Assembly: GCA_963575745.1 (NCBI GenBank)
Contig: CAUYUJ010003558.1
Span: forward strand, 591,524 to 655,523
Direction: 5' to 3'
From: Prorocentrum cordatum
Lineage: Eukaryota; Sar; Dinophyceae; Prorocentrales; Prorocentraceae
DNA: 64,000 bases
Under the pieces are notes generated by a model. It was not told the origin of the DNA. It saw nothing but the letters and a program-made list of their open reading frames with translations, and did not search any database. Made by a program: the position numbers and the translations under genes. Shown here one piece after another: positions 10,640 through 20,968 of this stretch (within the stretch, counting starts at the first letter, position 1; the number at the start of each line of letters is the position of its first letter).

Positions 10640-10960
10640 GCGATCTGCCCCACAGCGCCTGTGTACAACACAATGCTCGCGTGCACCACAGCGCACGTGT
10701 ACACCACATCGCCTGCGTACACCGCAACGGCCGCGTGCGACGCAACGTCTGTGTACACCGCAGTGCTTGCGTGCACCACCACGCCGGTGTCCACCACAGC
10801 GAATGTGTACACCGCAGCAGCCATGTGCAACACAGCGCCTGTGTACACCACAATGCTTGCGTGCACCGCAGCGCCTGTGCACACCACAGTGCCTGTCTAC
10901 ACCACAGCATCCGCGTGCAACGCAGCGCTGGTACACCACAGCGCCTGCGTGCACAGGACA
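10640..10960 (+). repeat. 18-bp minisatellite, forward array
   Basis: Units of the type CGCCTGTGTACACCACAG, which would read as the six residues ACVHHS. About 17 imperfect units. The 18-bp period keeps frames open on both strands without any other sign of coding. Confidence 0.85.
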
Positions 10961-11407
10961 GGTAGAAGGAGCATGTAGGTGAGGATCTGCTGCGGACAGC
11001 TGAAGGCCACGCCAGGCCAGTGCTGATAATAGAATGCGAAGTTATTCCCTGCTCCCTCCTCCTCCACCTCCACCTCCTCCTCCTCCTCCTTCACCCTTCG
11101 CCCCTGTCGTGCGGGTCGGCGCTACAGCGCACGTGCCCTTCTCAGCGTACACCGCGGAATGGTCTATTGAATCAGTACACTTGGTTCTCGGACGGCCAAT
11201 TTAGCTGGAGCCTCCTGGACGCAGATGGAAGGCATTAGGATGATACGGGCGGACCCGGGAGGACTCGTACATTCCAGCGGCGCTCCTTTTTCCGTAAGGA
11301 TTCCTTTTTTTCCAAATCCTAGATAAAACACGTGTCTTCTGTGGAATTCACCAGCCACAGGCGCTCCATTTTGTCATAAGGCTTCCTTCCAACATTCTAC
11401 ATACAAC

Positions 11408-11700
11408 AGTGGTGGTCCGTTGCGCACGATTGCTGTGGTTCGCACAGGCGCGGTGGTGTACACAGGTGCTGTCGTGCACGCAGGCATTGTGGTGTACACT
11501 GGTGCTGTGTTGCGCACGGCTGATGTGGTGTACGCAGGCGCCATGGTGTACACAGGCGCTTTGGTGCCCGCAGGCACTGTGGCACACACCGGCGCTGTGT
11601 TGCACGCGGCTGCTGTGGTGCAGATAGGCGGTGTGGTGTACACAGGCGCTGTGGTGCACGCAGGCACTGTGGTGTATGCAGGCGTTGTGGTGCAGATCGC
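11408..11700 (-). repeat. 18-bp minisatellite, inverted array
   Basis: Reverse complement of the array at 10640-10960, with units of the type GTGGTGTACACAGGCGCT. The two arrays are separated by about 450 bp of unrelated sequence (10961-11407). Confidence 0.85.
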
Positions 11701-11863
11701 CGCCGACATACTGCTGCTACCCGTCCTCGGTCATTCCTAGGCTATCCCAGACGCCGCCAGCGTGAAATGTGACGTCATCGGCCCCCTCCACCCCCCCAGA
11801 TGATTGCCGTCATCGGCCTGGGATACAAAAAAAAGGCTCCAGCCGCGTCCGCGCGCAACGACG

Positions 11864-11895
11864 ATGAGCGACGAGCGACGAGCGACGAGCGACGA

Positions 11896-11961
<66 letters not shown>
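11864..11961. repeat. GAGCGAC / GAC microsatellite
   Basis: A few GACGAGC units followed by a pure run of GAC triplets of about 60 bp. The same GACGAGC units, in the same orientation, occur at 10575-10615. Confidence 0.9.
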
Positions 11962-11963
<2 letters not shown>

Positions 11964-12093
11964 TGCGGACCAGACTCCCGCGCGGAGTCCTATGCGGATC
12001 CCGATGCGCACGGCGGCAGTGCCCGGAGCGCACTGGGGAGGGGGGGGCGTTACGTCAGGGGGGGGGGGAGGCGGCGGCCATGACGCCCGTCAT

Positions 12094-12449
12094 GCCCCAA
12101 GCAGAAAAGAAACACGCTCCTAAGTACACGCCGTTCATTTCTAATCGTGCTCATTTCTAATTGTGCTCGTTTCTAATTGTTCCTGGCCCCCTAGTGGCCA
12201 GGAAGACGCCCAGGATAGAACAATAAAAATGAAAGGATCTTGGCCCCCAAGAAAGAACTTTCGAAAAATGAGACATGAACAGTGGGTACACGAATGGACG
12301 GGGGGTCGATTTCAAACTTCGCCGGCCCAAAAGGGCCAGAGGCGTGCCCCCAGCATTCCACTTCGTGCGCGCGCGGGGCGGCCCCTCGGGGTCCCCGAGA
12401 CGAGAAGTATCCAGGCCGACTCCTGGCAAGGTCTTGGCAAGATCCGCTC
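12094..12449. other. No gene recognised
   Basis: Contains a short imperfect repeat of TTTCTAATCGTGCTCA at 12138-12180 and otherwise nothing I recognise. Confidence 0.4.
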
Positions 12450-13060
12450 AAGGATGCCAGAACTCCCGGGGGCGGTTTTCAGGGCCCTCCAAATCGCCCC
12501 AGGAGCGGCCCAAAGAACCTCAAGGCAGCTCCGAGAGGGCCACGACTCGGAATCACGGCAAGAGCGCCCCAAGACGCCCAAGATGTCCCCACAACGGCCT
12601 AAGAGGCCCCAGGGAAACCCCAAGAGCGCTCCAAGAGGATCATAAAGAGGGCCAAGAGAAGCAACCATCATTGATAATCATTGTGTTTTTCTATGCGTTT
12701 CGCGTTCTCACGTTTTCGGGCTTCCGACGCTCCAAGATGGCCGCAGAGGCCCGCAAGACCGCCTCAAGACGGCCCGAGAGGCCCCGAAGAGGGCCTGGTC
12801 GAAGAGGGCCTCAAGACGGCCCCAGAGGCGCCAAATATCGCCCAAGACGGCTCGAAGAGGGGCCCAAGAGGAGGAATACGAACACCAATTCGAGCCTCCC
12901 TCCCCAAGAGACCCCAGCAGGCCGCAAGAGGCCCAAGAGAGCCCAGCAGGCCCCCTGGAGGCCCCACGAGGCCCCCAAGAGCGCCAGAAAGAGGCCCCAA
13001 TAGGCGCCCAAACGGCCCCCAAGAGGCCCCAAGAGGCCACGAACGCGCAGGACGCCTGCG
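12450..13060. repeat. GGCCCCAAGAG array with an internal AT-richer interruption
   Basis: Degenerate GGCCCCAAGAGG units. At about 12660-12735 they are broken by AT-richer sequence ending CTTCCGACGCTCCAAGATGG. The array at 50790-51370 carries a related interruption at about 50973-51053, so the two arrays share descent as composite units. Open frames here are artefacts. Confidence 0.75.
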
Positions 13061-13089
13061 ATGGCACAATACGGGCTGGCGGAATGAGC

Positions 13090-13340
13090 GAAGCGATAAA
13101 ATATTGCGATCGCCTTAGCGCCGCGCAGACACGTTTTCGGGATGGAGAGCGGCTACTTTTCGAAATGGAATCTACCTTGAGACGTCCTGACTTCCCGTAG
13201 CTAGGCATGCAAGTGTCGCAACCTTATGAGGATCAACGTTCGATTCGCGCCGCGTACTTCCGATACTCGAAGGTGCACACGTGTCAAATGTTGCAACGGT
13301 TCCACAGATGGAGGACGGATCCTTCTCACAACAGGGCCCT
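13090..13340 (+). repeat. Diverged 84-bp family units
   Basis: Motifs such as GCGCCGCG, GCAACGGTTCCACAGATGGAG and GGATCCTTCTCACAA parallel those of the clearer array at 13930-14310. Confidence 0.5.
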
Positions 13341-13464
13341 CGTTGGATACGTCGACTTGCGCACATGTATGACAATACATTATCCAAGGCGAGACCCTCG
13401 CCTGAATGACAAGGCCACGGAGAGCTTGTTGCTCAAACGACTAGGATGAGACTTGGCCACCTGG

Positions 13465-13830
13465 GTTGCCTCTGGTCCCTCTCCTCCTCCTTCTCCGTTT
13501 CCTCCTCCCTCTCCGGCTCCGGCTCCTGCTCTTCCTCCTTTTCCTCCTTCTCCTCCTCCTCCTCCTCTTCATTTTCATCCACCTGCTCCAATACAACTCC
13601 TCTGCTGAAGGTGGTTCCCTTTCTCCGCCTCTTCTCTCTGGTCCTCCCAGACAGAACAGTACCCCGCTGTCCCTCTACTCCTTTTCACCATCGCCATCCT
13701 CATCGCATCCATCCTTCTTCTCCTAGCCTCGTCCACTCAGCCCGCATTCTCCGCCACCCACCAAATCCTCTACCCTGCCGTCCTCCTCCTCCTCCTTCTC
13801 CTACTCCTCCTCCTATTCCATCCCTTGTCC
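13465..13830. repeat. Pyrimidine-rich CTC/TCC tract
   Basis: Almost purely C and T on the plus strand, with CTCCTCCTCC runs. Stop-free pyrimidine frames are expected and are not evidence of coding. Confidence 0.8.
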
Positions 13831-13929
13831 TACAAACATTAATTCCTCCCTTTCGCGCCCCCAGACGTGTTGGTGGGGCGGGCCTGGCGTTTCGCCTGAA
13901 ACTTCACCACCACTTGCAAGCATGAATCT

Positions 13930-14310
13930 TTAGATTTGCAAGTTTCACTCATGGACTGCGGGCCGCTTCCAAATGTGGCAATCGCCTTCGCGCCGCGCAC
14001 ATTCGCCTTGAAAGCTTGCAACAGCTTCACTGGTGGAGGGCGGGTCCTTTTCACAATGCGGCTCTTGCCTAAGCGCCGCGCGCACTCGTCCTGAACGAGT
14101 GGAACAGCTTCACGGATGTAGGGCGGGTCCTTTTGAATGTGTGACTCTCGCCTCATCGCCGCGCACGTCCATCTCAAACATGTGCAGCAGCTCTCTGGAT
14201 GGTCGGGTCCTTTTCAACATCTTGCCCTGGCCATCGCGCCGCGCACGCTCGTCTGGGAAGCTGCGACGATTTCTCGGATAGGGGGTGGGTAGCTTTCAAA
14301 GCGTGGCTCT
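13930..14310 (+). repeat. 84-bp tandem repeat, about four units
   Basis: Each unit has CGCCGCGCAC, then CAGCTTC, then GGATGTAGGGCGGGTCC, then TTTTCA and CTCTCGCCT. One further unit lies at 14853-14945, and diverged units lie at 13090-13340 and about 23195-23290. Confidence 0.75.
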
Positions 14311-14511
14311 CGCCTTTCGGGGGTGGACAGACCTCCCTTTAGTAAAACGTGGTTTAGCGAAAACGACCTGAGGCCCAAACCTGGCGGGCGCAGACCTGGA
14401 AAATATAACGGCCACGGCGCTGCCTCGAGAACCGAAGACGGACAATTCACGAATCGACGTGTCGCTGTTGGGGGTTCTGTCCACCCCCGTGAGTGGTGTT
14501 CTGGCACGATG

Positions 14512-14605
14512 GAGGGGGAGGGAGAGGAGGGGGAGGACGAGGAGGGGGAGGGAGAGGAGGGGGAGGGAGAGGGAGAGGAGGGGGAGGACGAGGAGAAAGG
14601 AGGGG
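14512..14605. repeat. GGGGAGGGAGAGG purine tract
   Basis: Plus-strand G/A-only sequence built from GGGGAGGGAGAGGAG units. Confidence 0.85.
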
Positions 14606-14731
14606 GCCCATATATGATATCTGTATATGGATACACATGCTAACATATTGATATATCTGGGACGATCATAATTTCGGGTGGGGACACATCGACAATCTCG
14701 GAGGTCCGGCGGCTCGGGCAACTACTTAACA

Positions 14732-14843
14732 GTATTTCTTGTTCCTCCTCCTCCTCCTCCTCCTCCTCCTCCTCCTCCATCCTCCTCCTCCTCCTCCTCC
14801 TCCTCCTCCTCTTCCTCCTCCTCCTCCTCCTCGTCCTCCTCCC
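14732..14843. repeat. CTC triplet tract
   Basis: Nearly pure CTC/CCT triplets, opposite in strand bias to the purine tract 130 bp to its left. Confidence 0.9.
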
Positions 14844-14950
14844 CCGAGCCCTTCGCGCCGCGCACCTTCGCTCCAAGAGTCTGCAGCTGCTTCGCGGGTG
14901 GAGGGCGACACATTGTCTTGAAGGTTGGCTCTCTCGCCTCGGCGCCGTGG

Positions 14951-15063
14951 ACGTTCGCGATTCGCGATTCGCGATTCGCGATTCGCGATTCGCGATTCGC
15001 GATTCGCGATTCGCGATTCGCGGCGCTGAAGTCCCGATTCGCGATTCGCGGCGCGATTCGCGA
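14951..15063. repeat. Heptamer GCGATTC tandem repeat
   Basis: About ten perfect GCGATTC units followed by interrupted ones. A 7-bp period shifts frame at each unit, so it has no coding meaning. Every unit junction creates TCGCGA. Confidence 0.95.
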
Positions 15064-15232
15064 ATATTGACAGTTTTTGCGACTCGCGGCGCTGAAAAGT
15101 CCCATGAGCGGTGTTCTGGCACGGTGTGCAGATTCTCAACCGGCTGTCCTCCAACGGGCCACATCCTTCATTACAACCTATACGTGTAGGGACGTTTACA
15201 GCATCATCGTTGCTGCGTCTTGGGTTTGAACT

Positions 15233-15680
15233 GATCCTCCTCCTCCTCCTCCTCCTCCTCCTCCTCCTCCTCGTCTCTGGAACGACCAGGGCGCTCAAGA
15301 GACAAGGCGTTGGTCTCTCGACCACTCTGAGGGCCAGCAGGTGACAATCATTAGCGCCCTGGCGTTTGGGAGGGGCCGTCTGGTCGTCCGCCCTTTCTCC
15401 TCGGCATGCCCGCCCTGCTCATCTCCTTCGCCTTGCCCTCGTTCGCCTTCTCATGCTCCTCCTTCTCCTCCTCCTCCTCCTCCTCCTCCCTAACTCCTCC
15501 CTCTCCACACTCATCCTCCCTTCCCCTCGTTCATTTCCTTCCTGCTCCAGCTTCTCATCCACCTGGCATGCATCATCCTTCCCATCCCTCTCCTCACTAT
15601 ATGTGCCTCTTCTCTCGATGGTCTGCTCCTCCTCCCCTTCCTCGATCACGTCCTCATTCACTTCCCGAGTGGAAAGATAG
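15233..15680. repeat. CTC-rich tracts
   Basis: CTC runs at 15233-15271 and 15452-15490, then a looser pyrimidine-rich stretch up to about 15660, with short unique sequence between. No gene is supported. Confidence 0.7.
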
Positions 15681-15689
15681 GGGAGGAGA

Positions 15690-16600
15690 ATAAGGAGGAA
15701 TAGAAGAAAAGAGCGAGATCGAAGTGAGAGGAGAAATCTGGAGGGGAAGGAATCTGGATAAGGAGGGAGGGGAGCTACCTTTCAGTTCCCCCCGCATGAA
15801 GCCGAGGAGTGGAGGGTCAAGCTCGTAGTAGCCAAAGCTAGGAAGCCTTCGATCGGCATCGAAGCCACGTTGTGCCCCCCCGTCCCACTTGCGCATGCAG
15901 TAATGAGGGGTGTTCGAGTAAACATGCACCTGATGAGAAATTCAACCAATCAATGTTCGCACATCTTCACACATATTCCACGCCTGTCCGCCGCGAAAGT
16001 TGCAAGAACTACTGCTATGGAAATATATCCTCTGCCGAATCTCCCTTTACTCTCAATTCTTTCGTTCCCTCTACCCTCTCTGTCTCTATCACTCTGTCTA
16101 TCGCTGGGCGGGGGGGAGGGGGAGGGCCCACGTATCACCTCACGGCGCCTTCGGGTACCAGGGCGAGACAGCACGCAGGCGGCGTCGGAGCTCACACAAC
16201 GTCTGATCGAACCCTCTCGAGCAGGAGAAGGGACGCTCGCTACGGCGGTGCGTGGCGCGCGAATGAGGAGGAGGAGGAGGAAGAGGGGGGCGAAATGCAG
16301 GCAAGGACAGCTGGGCAGAGGACTGGGGGGTGGGTGAAGGGCAACAAGAGGGGGGAACTGGCACAGGGGGGGGGGAGCACTGCCTTGGAATCGGCGATGC
16401 GTCGCCGATAGATCGGCGATCGGCCGCCGATAAGCAAATCCTCACGTTCCTGGGCGGGGTGGGGCTGTCAGAACCCTAGCGGCGATCACTGGGCGATTGG
16501 GGGCTCTATCCCCCCACCTTTCGCTGCCCTTGGGGGGGGGATGGCAAGACAGTTTGGGGAGGGATGGGGGGGGGGGGGACGGCCAGTGCTGACAGAGCAG
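15690..16600. other. No gene recognised
   Basis: Includes a purine-rich stretch (15675-15770), poly-G runs and a short GAG run at 16265-16285. No supported coding frame or RNA gene. Confidence 0.4.
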
Positions 16601-16604
16601 GCGC

Positions 16605-16840
16605 GCTGGTCGTGGTCGCGGTCGTCGTGGCGGTAATCGTGGTGACCGCGGTCGTCATGGTGGTGGTACGGCCGGACCAAGGACTGAAGAACATCTTTCA
16701 GGAGCATGAGACCCTCCGCCGACCAGAACACCCCGAACCATACCCTCCCCCAACCGACCTCGATCTTATACCTCGGTCCGACCGTAGTGGTGGTCGCAAT
16801 CGTAGTGGTGCTCGTGGTGGTGGTCGTGGAGGCGGGGATG
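16605..16840. repeat. GTGGTCGTG-type short repeats, two blocks
   Basis: Blocks at 16605-16675 and 16785-16840 are built from degenerate GTGGTC/GTCGTG units. The open frames over them are simple-sequence artefacts. Confidence 0.65.
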
Positions 16841-16922
16841 GACCTGGGCGAACTGCGTCTCAAATCTGTACTCTACCCTCGACTGGACACTCGAAACTAT
16901 TCATCCAGTAGTCGCAAGTGAT

Positions 16923-17145
16923 ATCTCTCTCTCGCTCTCTCTCTCTCTCTGTATTTCCGTTGTCCGTCCCTCTGTCTGGTTTGTCTGTCCGTCTTTGTGC
17001 CTGTCTGTCTGTCTGTCTGCCTGTCTGTCGGTCAGTTTGTGTGTGTCTCTCTCTCTCTCTCTCTCCCTCATCTCTCTTCATTTCTTTCTCGTTATCTTTT
17101 TGTTTGTTGTTTTCTCTCTCTCTCTCTCTCTATATATATACATAG

Positions 17146-17178
<33 letters not shown>
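16923..17178. repeat. Cluster of microsatellites: CT, GTCT, CT, TA
   Basis: CT runs at 16926-16950, GTCT/GTCTGCCT at 16984-17030, CT at 17047-17065 and 17115-17131, and TA at 17132-17176 with a short break. Confidence 0.9.
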
Positions 17179-17179
<1 letters not shown>

Positions 17180-17274
17180 AGTCAATGTGTACGTCACTCT
17201 GTTTACATGTTCTACCCTCTGATCTCGCTCCACCTGAAATTACCTCTGCTGTCTGTAGTGCTGGGAACCTCAGA

Positions 17275-17460
17275 TCTGGAATCGGGACCCTGGGAACCCG
17301 GCCGCCCTCCGAAATCGGCCCAGAACCCGGAACCAGGAACCCGGGGGAACCAGGAACCCGCGGGAACTCATCGAAATCGACCTCGCACTTCCGCCAGAAC
17401 CCGCAACCAAGAGCCCGGGAATCCGGCCGCCCACCAGAATCGGCCCAGTACACTCGCCAA
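17275..17460 (+). repeat. Imperfect duplication rich in GGAACC
   Basis: AACCCGGCCGCCCTCCGAAATCGGCCCAG-like sequence at 17297-17326 recurs as ATCCGGCCGCCCACCAGAATCGGCCCAG-like sequence at 17421-17449. Between them are AACCCGGAACCAGG-type short repeats. Confidence 0.6.
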
Positions 17461-17749
17461 TTCCGTCTAGACCCCATTCAGTGCAAGCACTGATGGGGGA
17501 ATCTAGGGGACGAATATCTTGACTGGCCCCGCCCCGACAGCATGCGGCTCGCCTTTTGTTCGAAACGTGGCCCTTGGGCCTCTCAACCCCTTCCCGGGGA
17601 TAGTTGTTTCGTTGTTTCATCGCCGGCGCTTTGTTTTGGCCCCCAAGGCCCGAAACGGGCACCTGGAAGCCCAAGACTGCGCAGAACGGGCCGTCTCGAT
17701 CTGTTCAGTCGGCAGCGACTGCCATGTGGGGAGGCAGCGGAGGGCGAGC

Positions 17750-17870
17750 CTTCTCAGAAGGCTCAGGAAGCCTGCAGCCTTCTGAGAAGCTTTCTGAGCC
17801 CTCTCCGAAGGCGCCGACGCCTTCGCAAAAGGCCGGAGGGCTTCCGAGAAGCCCCGCCGCCTCCTGACAA
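17750..17870. repeat. Cluster of CCTTCTGAGAAGG-type palindromes
   Basis: Short palindromes built on CTTCTGAGAAG and CCGAAGGCG recur several times, as in the hairpin elements at 18290 and 35785. The rest of 17480-18075 shows nothing recognisable. Confidence 0.6.
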
Positions 17871-18075
17871 GGCCTGCTGCCTCTCACTTCCTCCCCGGGC
17901 TCGCCGCCGATGAACGGTCCCAAAGACCCGCGACGGGCATCTACGGAGAGCGGGCCGTCCCGACCCGTCCCAGCCGCTGGGCCTCCGAGCCGGGCGACGG
18001 GTCCTCCGATCGCAGGGCGGCGCCGCCAGGGCCCTCCCCCGAGCTGAGGCGTGGCGGCGGCGAGGGCCGCCGAGC

Positions 18076-18178
18076 GATTGCAATCCTTTTTTTGCAATCC
18101 TTCGTTTTTTTGCAATCCTTCGTTTTTTTGCAATCCTTCGTTTTTTTGCAATCCTTTTTTTGCAATCCTTCGTTCTAG
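18076..18178. repeat. 18-bp tandem repeat, T7 plus GCAATCCTTCG
   Basis: Four full units of the T7-GCAATCCTTCG type plus two shortened ones lacking the TTCG segment, one at each side. The minus strand reads as a Lys/Arg/Ile/Ala peptide repeat by virtue of the 18-bp period only. Confidence 0.9.
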
Positions 18179-18289
18179 TCGAAGGATCGCGCCGCATCGC
18201 CGATGCGTGCATCGGCGACTTCGGCGACGCACGCGGTGCGGCGCGGCCCTCCGACCCCATCCATCGGACCCCATCCGGGAAGCCTAGAC

Positions 18290-18465
18290 TTGGCGGCGCG
18301 CGCAAGGGGGGCAGGGGGAGGGGGGAAGGCCTCTGAGAAGGAAGCCACCTTCTTGGAAGGCGCGGGCCTCACACCTGTCGAGAAGGCCCGCGCCTTCTAA
18401 GAGCCAGGGGTGCTTCCATGAAGCCTTCCCCGTCCCCCTACCCCCTCTGCGCGTGGCCGATGGGA
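18290..18465. repeat. Hairpin-type dispersed repeat, copy 1
   Basis: Runs from GGCGGCGCGCGCAAGG through GGGGGAAGGC to GAAGCCTTCCCC, then a C-rich end and CGTGGCCGA. It shares order and many blocks with 35785-35965. The GGAAGGC and GCCTTCC ends could pair, and CTTCTNAGAAG-like palindromes lie inside. Confidence 0.65.
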
Positions 18466-18542
18466 GGCCCAGGCCCCCTTCCCCGAGCTGACGCGTGACG
18501 GCGGCGAGGGCTGCTGGTGAGATTCGAGTCGGCGCCCAACCA

Positions 18543-19975
18543 AACATGATCGACCCACGAACCCGGAAAGGAATATGGAAATGTAAGGCATGGCAACGTG
18601 TCAAAACACCTGATTGAACGACGGGCAAATTCACTGCCGAAAGTATCGAACTTTATGTACCGTAATTGCGATGTGGCATGCCGCGATTGTGCTCTATAGC
18701 GTTGTGGATCGAATCCTCCTTTGCATCCGAGTCCTGACCGAACCGATCTGGATGGTAAGCTCGAGCTGCCTGGGCACATAGTAGCTGCCCTAGAGCAGAT
18801 TGACAGGGAGACATGCCAGGAGGACGCGCCGCGGAACGTCCCAAGGGACGCGCCAGGCGACGTGCCAGGGGACAAGCCATGCCGCGTGACGTGCCAGGGG
18901 GACGCGCCACGGAACGTGCCAGGGAACATGCCAGGTTGAAATGCTGAGTGTACAGAACTTGATGTACTGTGCCAAAGGCTGTGCTGTGCTGCGTCGAGCT
19001 GAATTGCGATGTGCCATGCCGAGATTGTGCTTTATAGCGTTGTGGATCGAACTGTCCTTTGCATCCGAGTCCTGACCGACCTGATCTGGATCTTAAGCTC
19101 GAGCTGCCTGAGCACATAGTAGCTGCCCCAGAGCTAACTGACAGGGGGACATGCCAGGAGGACGCGACGCGGAACGTCCCAAGGGACGCACCAGGCGACG
19201 TGCCAAGGGACGTCCGCGGGACGTGCCAAGGGGACGCGCTACGGAACGTGCCAATGGACGTGCCACAGGACGTGCCAGGGGACGCGCCGCGCGACGTGCC
19301 AGGGGGACTCGCAACGGGACGCACCACGGAACGTGCCAGGGAACGCGGCAGGTTGCAATGCTGAGTGTATCAATCTTGATGTACCGTGCCGAGGGCGGAG
19401 CCGTGCCTGGGCGACCTGGACACGTGAAAACAAGCGTTTCGCTCAAGACATTCTAAACACATCCTCATACTAGACATCCGCCTGGGCAACCTGGACACGT
19501 GAAAACAAGCGTTTCGCTCAACACATCCTCAACACATCCAATCCTCATGCTAGACATCCACCTGGGCAACCTGGACATGTGAAAACAAGCGTCTCGCTCG
19601 AGAGATCCTCAACAAATCCTCTTGCTAGACATCTGCCTGGGCAACCTGGACGCGTGAAACAAATCATCTCGCTCGAGACATCCTCAAGACCTGGGCACGT
19701 GAAAACAAGCAGTTCACTTGAGAGATCCTATGAATTCTGGTCCTCAGGAGAGGACAAACTATAACACAAAAGAAGCGTTTCGCCGGAGACATCCTCAACA
19801 ATTTCTGCAAAACAAGCGTTTCGTTCGGGATATCCTCGAATTTGTGTTCGCCGGTCCTACTCGACCTCGATATTCATCGCAGATTAAATTCGCGGGCCCT
19901 ACAGCCGTCGAGGCGGGAGGGAAAACTTCTAAAAGAGAACCCTGGGCCAGAGCCCTTTCAGGGAAAAAGGGCCTG
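18543..19975 (+). mobile_element. R1 composite element, copy I
   Basis: Starts with the family head ATGATCGACCCACGAACC and ends with AGAGCCCTTTCAGGGAAA. Between them are two long units (shared block TTTGCATCCGAGTCCTGACC at about 18720 and 19058), an array of 75-bp units (about 19405-19735), and the end module with AAAAGAGAACCCTGGGCC. The long units are made of smaller GGACGTGCCAGGGGACGCGCC-like steps. CCCGGAAAGG just inside the head and CCCTTTCAGGG at the end form a short inverted pair. No protein domain is seen; the open frames are repeat artefacts. Confidence 0.65.
19405..19735 (+). repeat. 75-bp minisatellite inside R1 copy I
   Basis: Units run GCTAGACATCCGCCTGGGCG, then ACCTGGACACGTGAAAACAA, then GCGTTTCGCTCGAGACATCC, then TCAACACATCCTCAT. 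About four units, the last ones degenerate. Confidence 0.85.
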
Positions 19976-20968
19976 CCCCGCGCCAGTCGCGCCCGCCCTT
20001 TCCAGGCTAAGGCCTGGACTCCCTGGAGCCTTGAGGAGGGAGACTCTTGGGCATTTTTGGAAGATCTTGTAAACTGTCCACATCAAAGAAGTGAAGAGCA
20101 TATTTTTGAAGGTTTCTGGGCGTTGGTGGTTTTCTTCTGGGGCGTTCATTCATATAGAGGGCGATCGCGTGGGGGGGAGAGAAAACGTGCACCTCTCGTG
20201 CCTCTTCTGGGCCCCACGGGGCCCCTTCCGGGCCCCTGCCCCTTTGGGGCACAGGAGGTGCACCTCTCCTCGCCCCCCACTGATCGCACCCCCCACTACT
20301 GGACACCCTCTCTTCCTGGCATTCAAGCTCCTCCTGGGACGCGCGGGGGACAGGACCAGGAGCGGCACCCGAGCTTGACAGGCGCCCTCCGCCCGCGGAT
20401 CCGTTCCGGGGCGGCACTCCCCAGGCCTCCGAGACGTCCACAAGACAGAGCAGGGCGGCCGCCGCTTCTCGAAGCTCGTGCGGGTGCCTGGGGTCGAGAG
20501 CACTGTGTCCCCGCTGGAAGCATTACTGCATGGGAGATCTTGGCCCCAGAACCATCAACCCCCCGCCCCCTTCCGTAAGTCGATCCACCCGACCGGGAGC
20601 ATCTCGCGGTCGTCGGGCGCACACGGGTGCCAGTGCTCCGGGTTCCTCCACTGCCAACTGCTGTCGTGCGCTAGTTCGCTTGTTACTGTGCTCCAGAGCA
20701 GCGCGAACACAAAGCGAACTGCACCTGTGAAGCGGGCGGGGGTGCTCGCATGCCCTCCCCATCCTCCTCTGGGGTGTGCTCGCATGACTTCCTCCAGCGC
20801 ACTTCTCTTTCGCCTCGGGCCATCCTCGTCATGTGCGGACCCTCCTCGCCGGAGCACTAGGATTATAGGTAGGGCTGTCCAGGCGTTTCTCCTGAGACGT
20901 TCTCTCAACCTGTGCTGAGAAAGCTTGGCATGTCCAACCGCTGCACGGATTGAGGGCGGCTGATTTCC
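19976..20968. other. No gene recognised
   Basis: GC-rich sequence between two R1 elements. Open frames on both strands carry no family motif. Confidence 0.4.

Larger units (their letters stand above)
10483..12093. mobile_element. 1.6-kb palindromic (foldback-like) element
   Basis: The ends mirror each other: GATGACGGGCGTC at 10483-10495 and TGTAACGCCCCCCC at 10511-10524 are answered by GGGGGGGCGTTACG near 12042-12056 and TGACGCCCGTCAT at 12081-12093. Inside, an 18-bp minisatellite runs in one sense at 10640-10960 and in the opposite sense at 11408-11700. Both arrays are bordered by AGTATGT-GGCGATCTGC-type sequence in matching inverted positions. GAGCGAC microsatellites lie at 10568-10620 and 11857-11961. 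No transposase is seen, so if mobile it is non-autonomous. A target duplication could not be defined. Confidence 0.6.
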
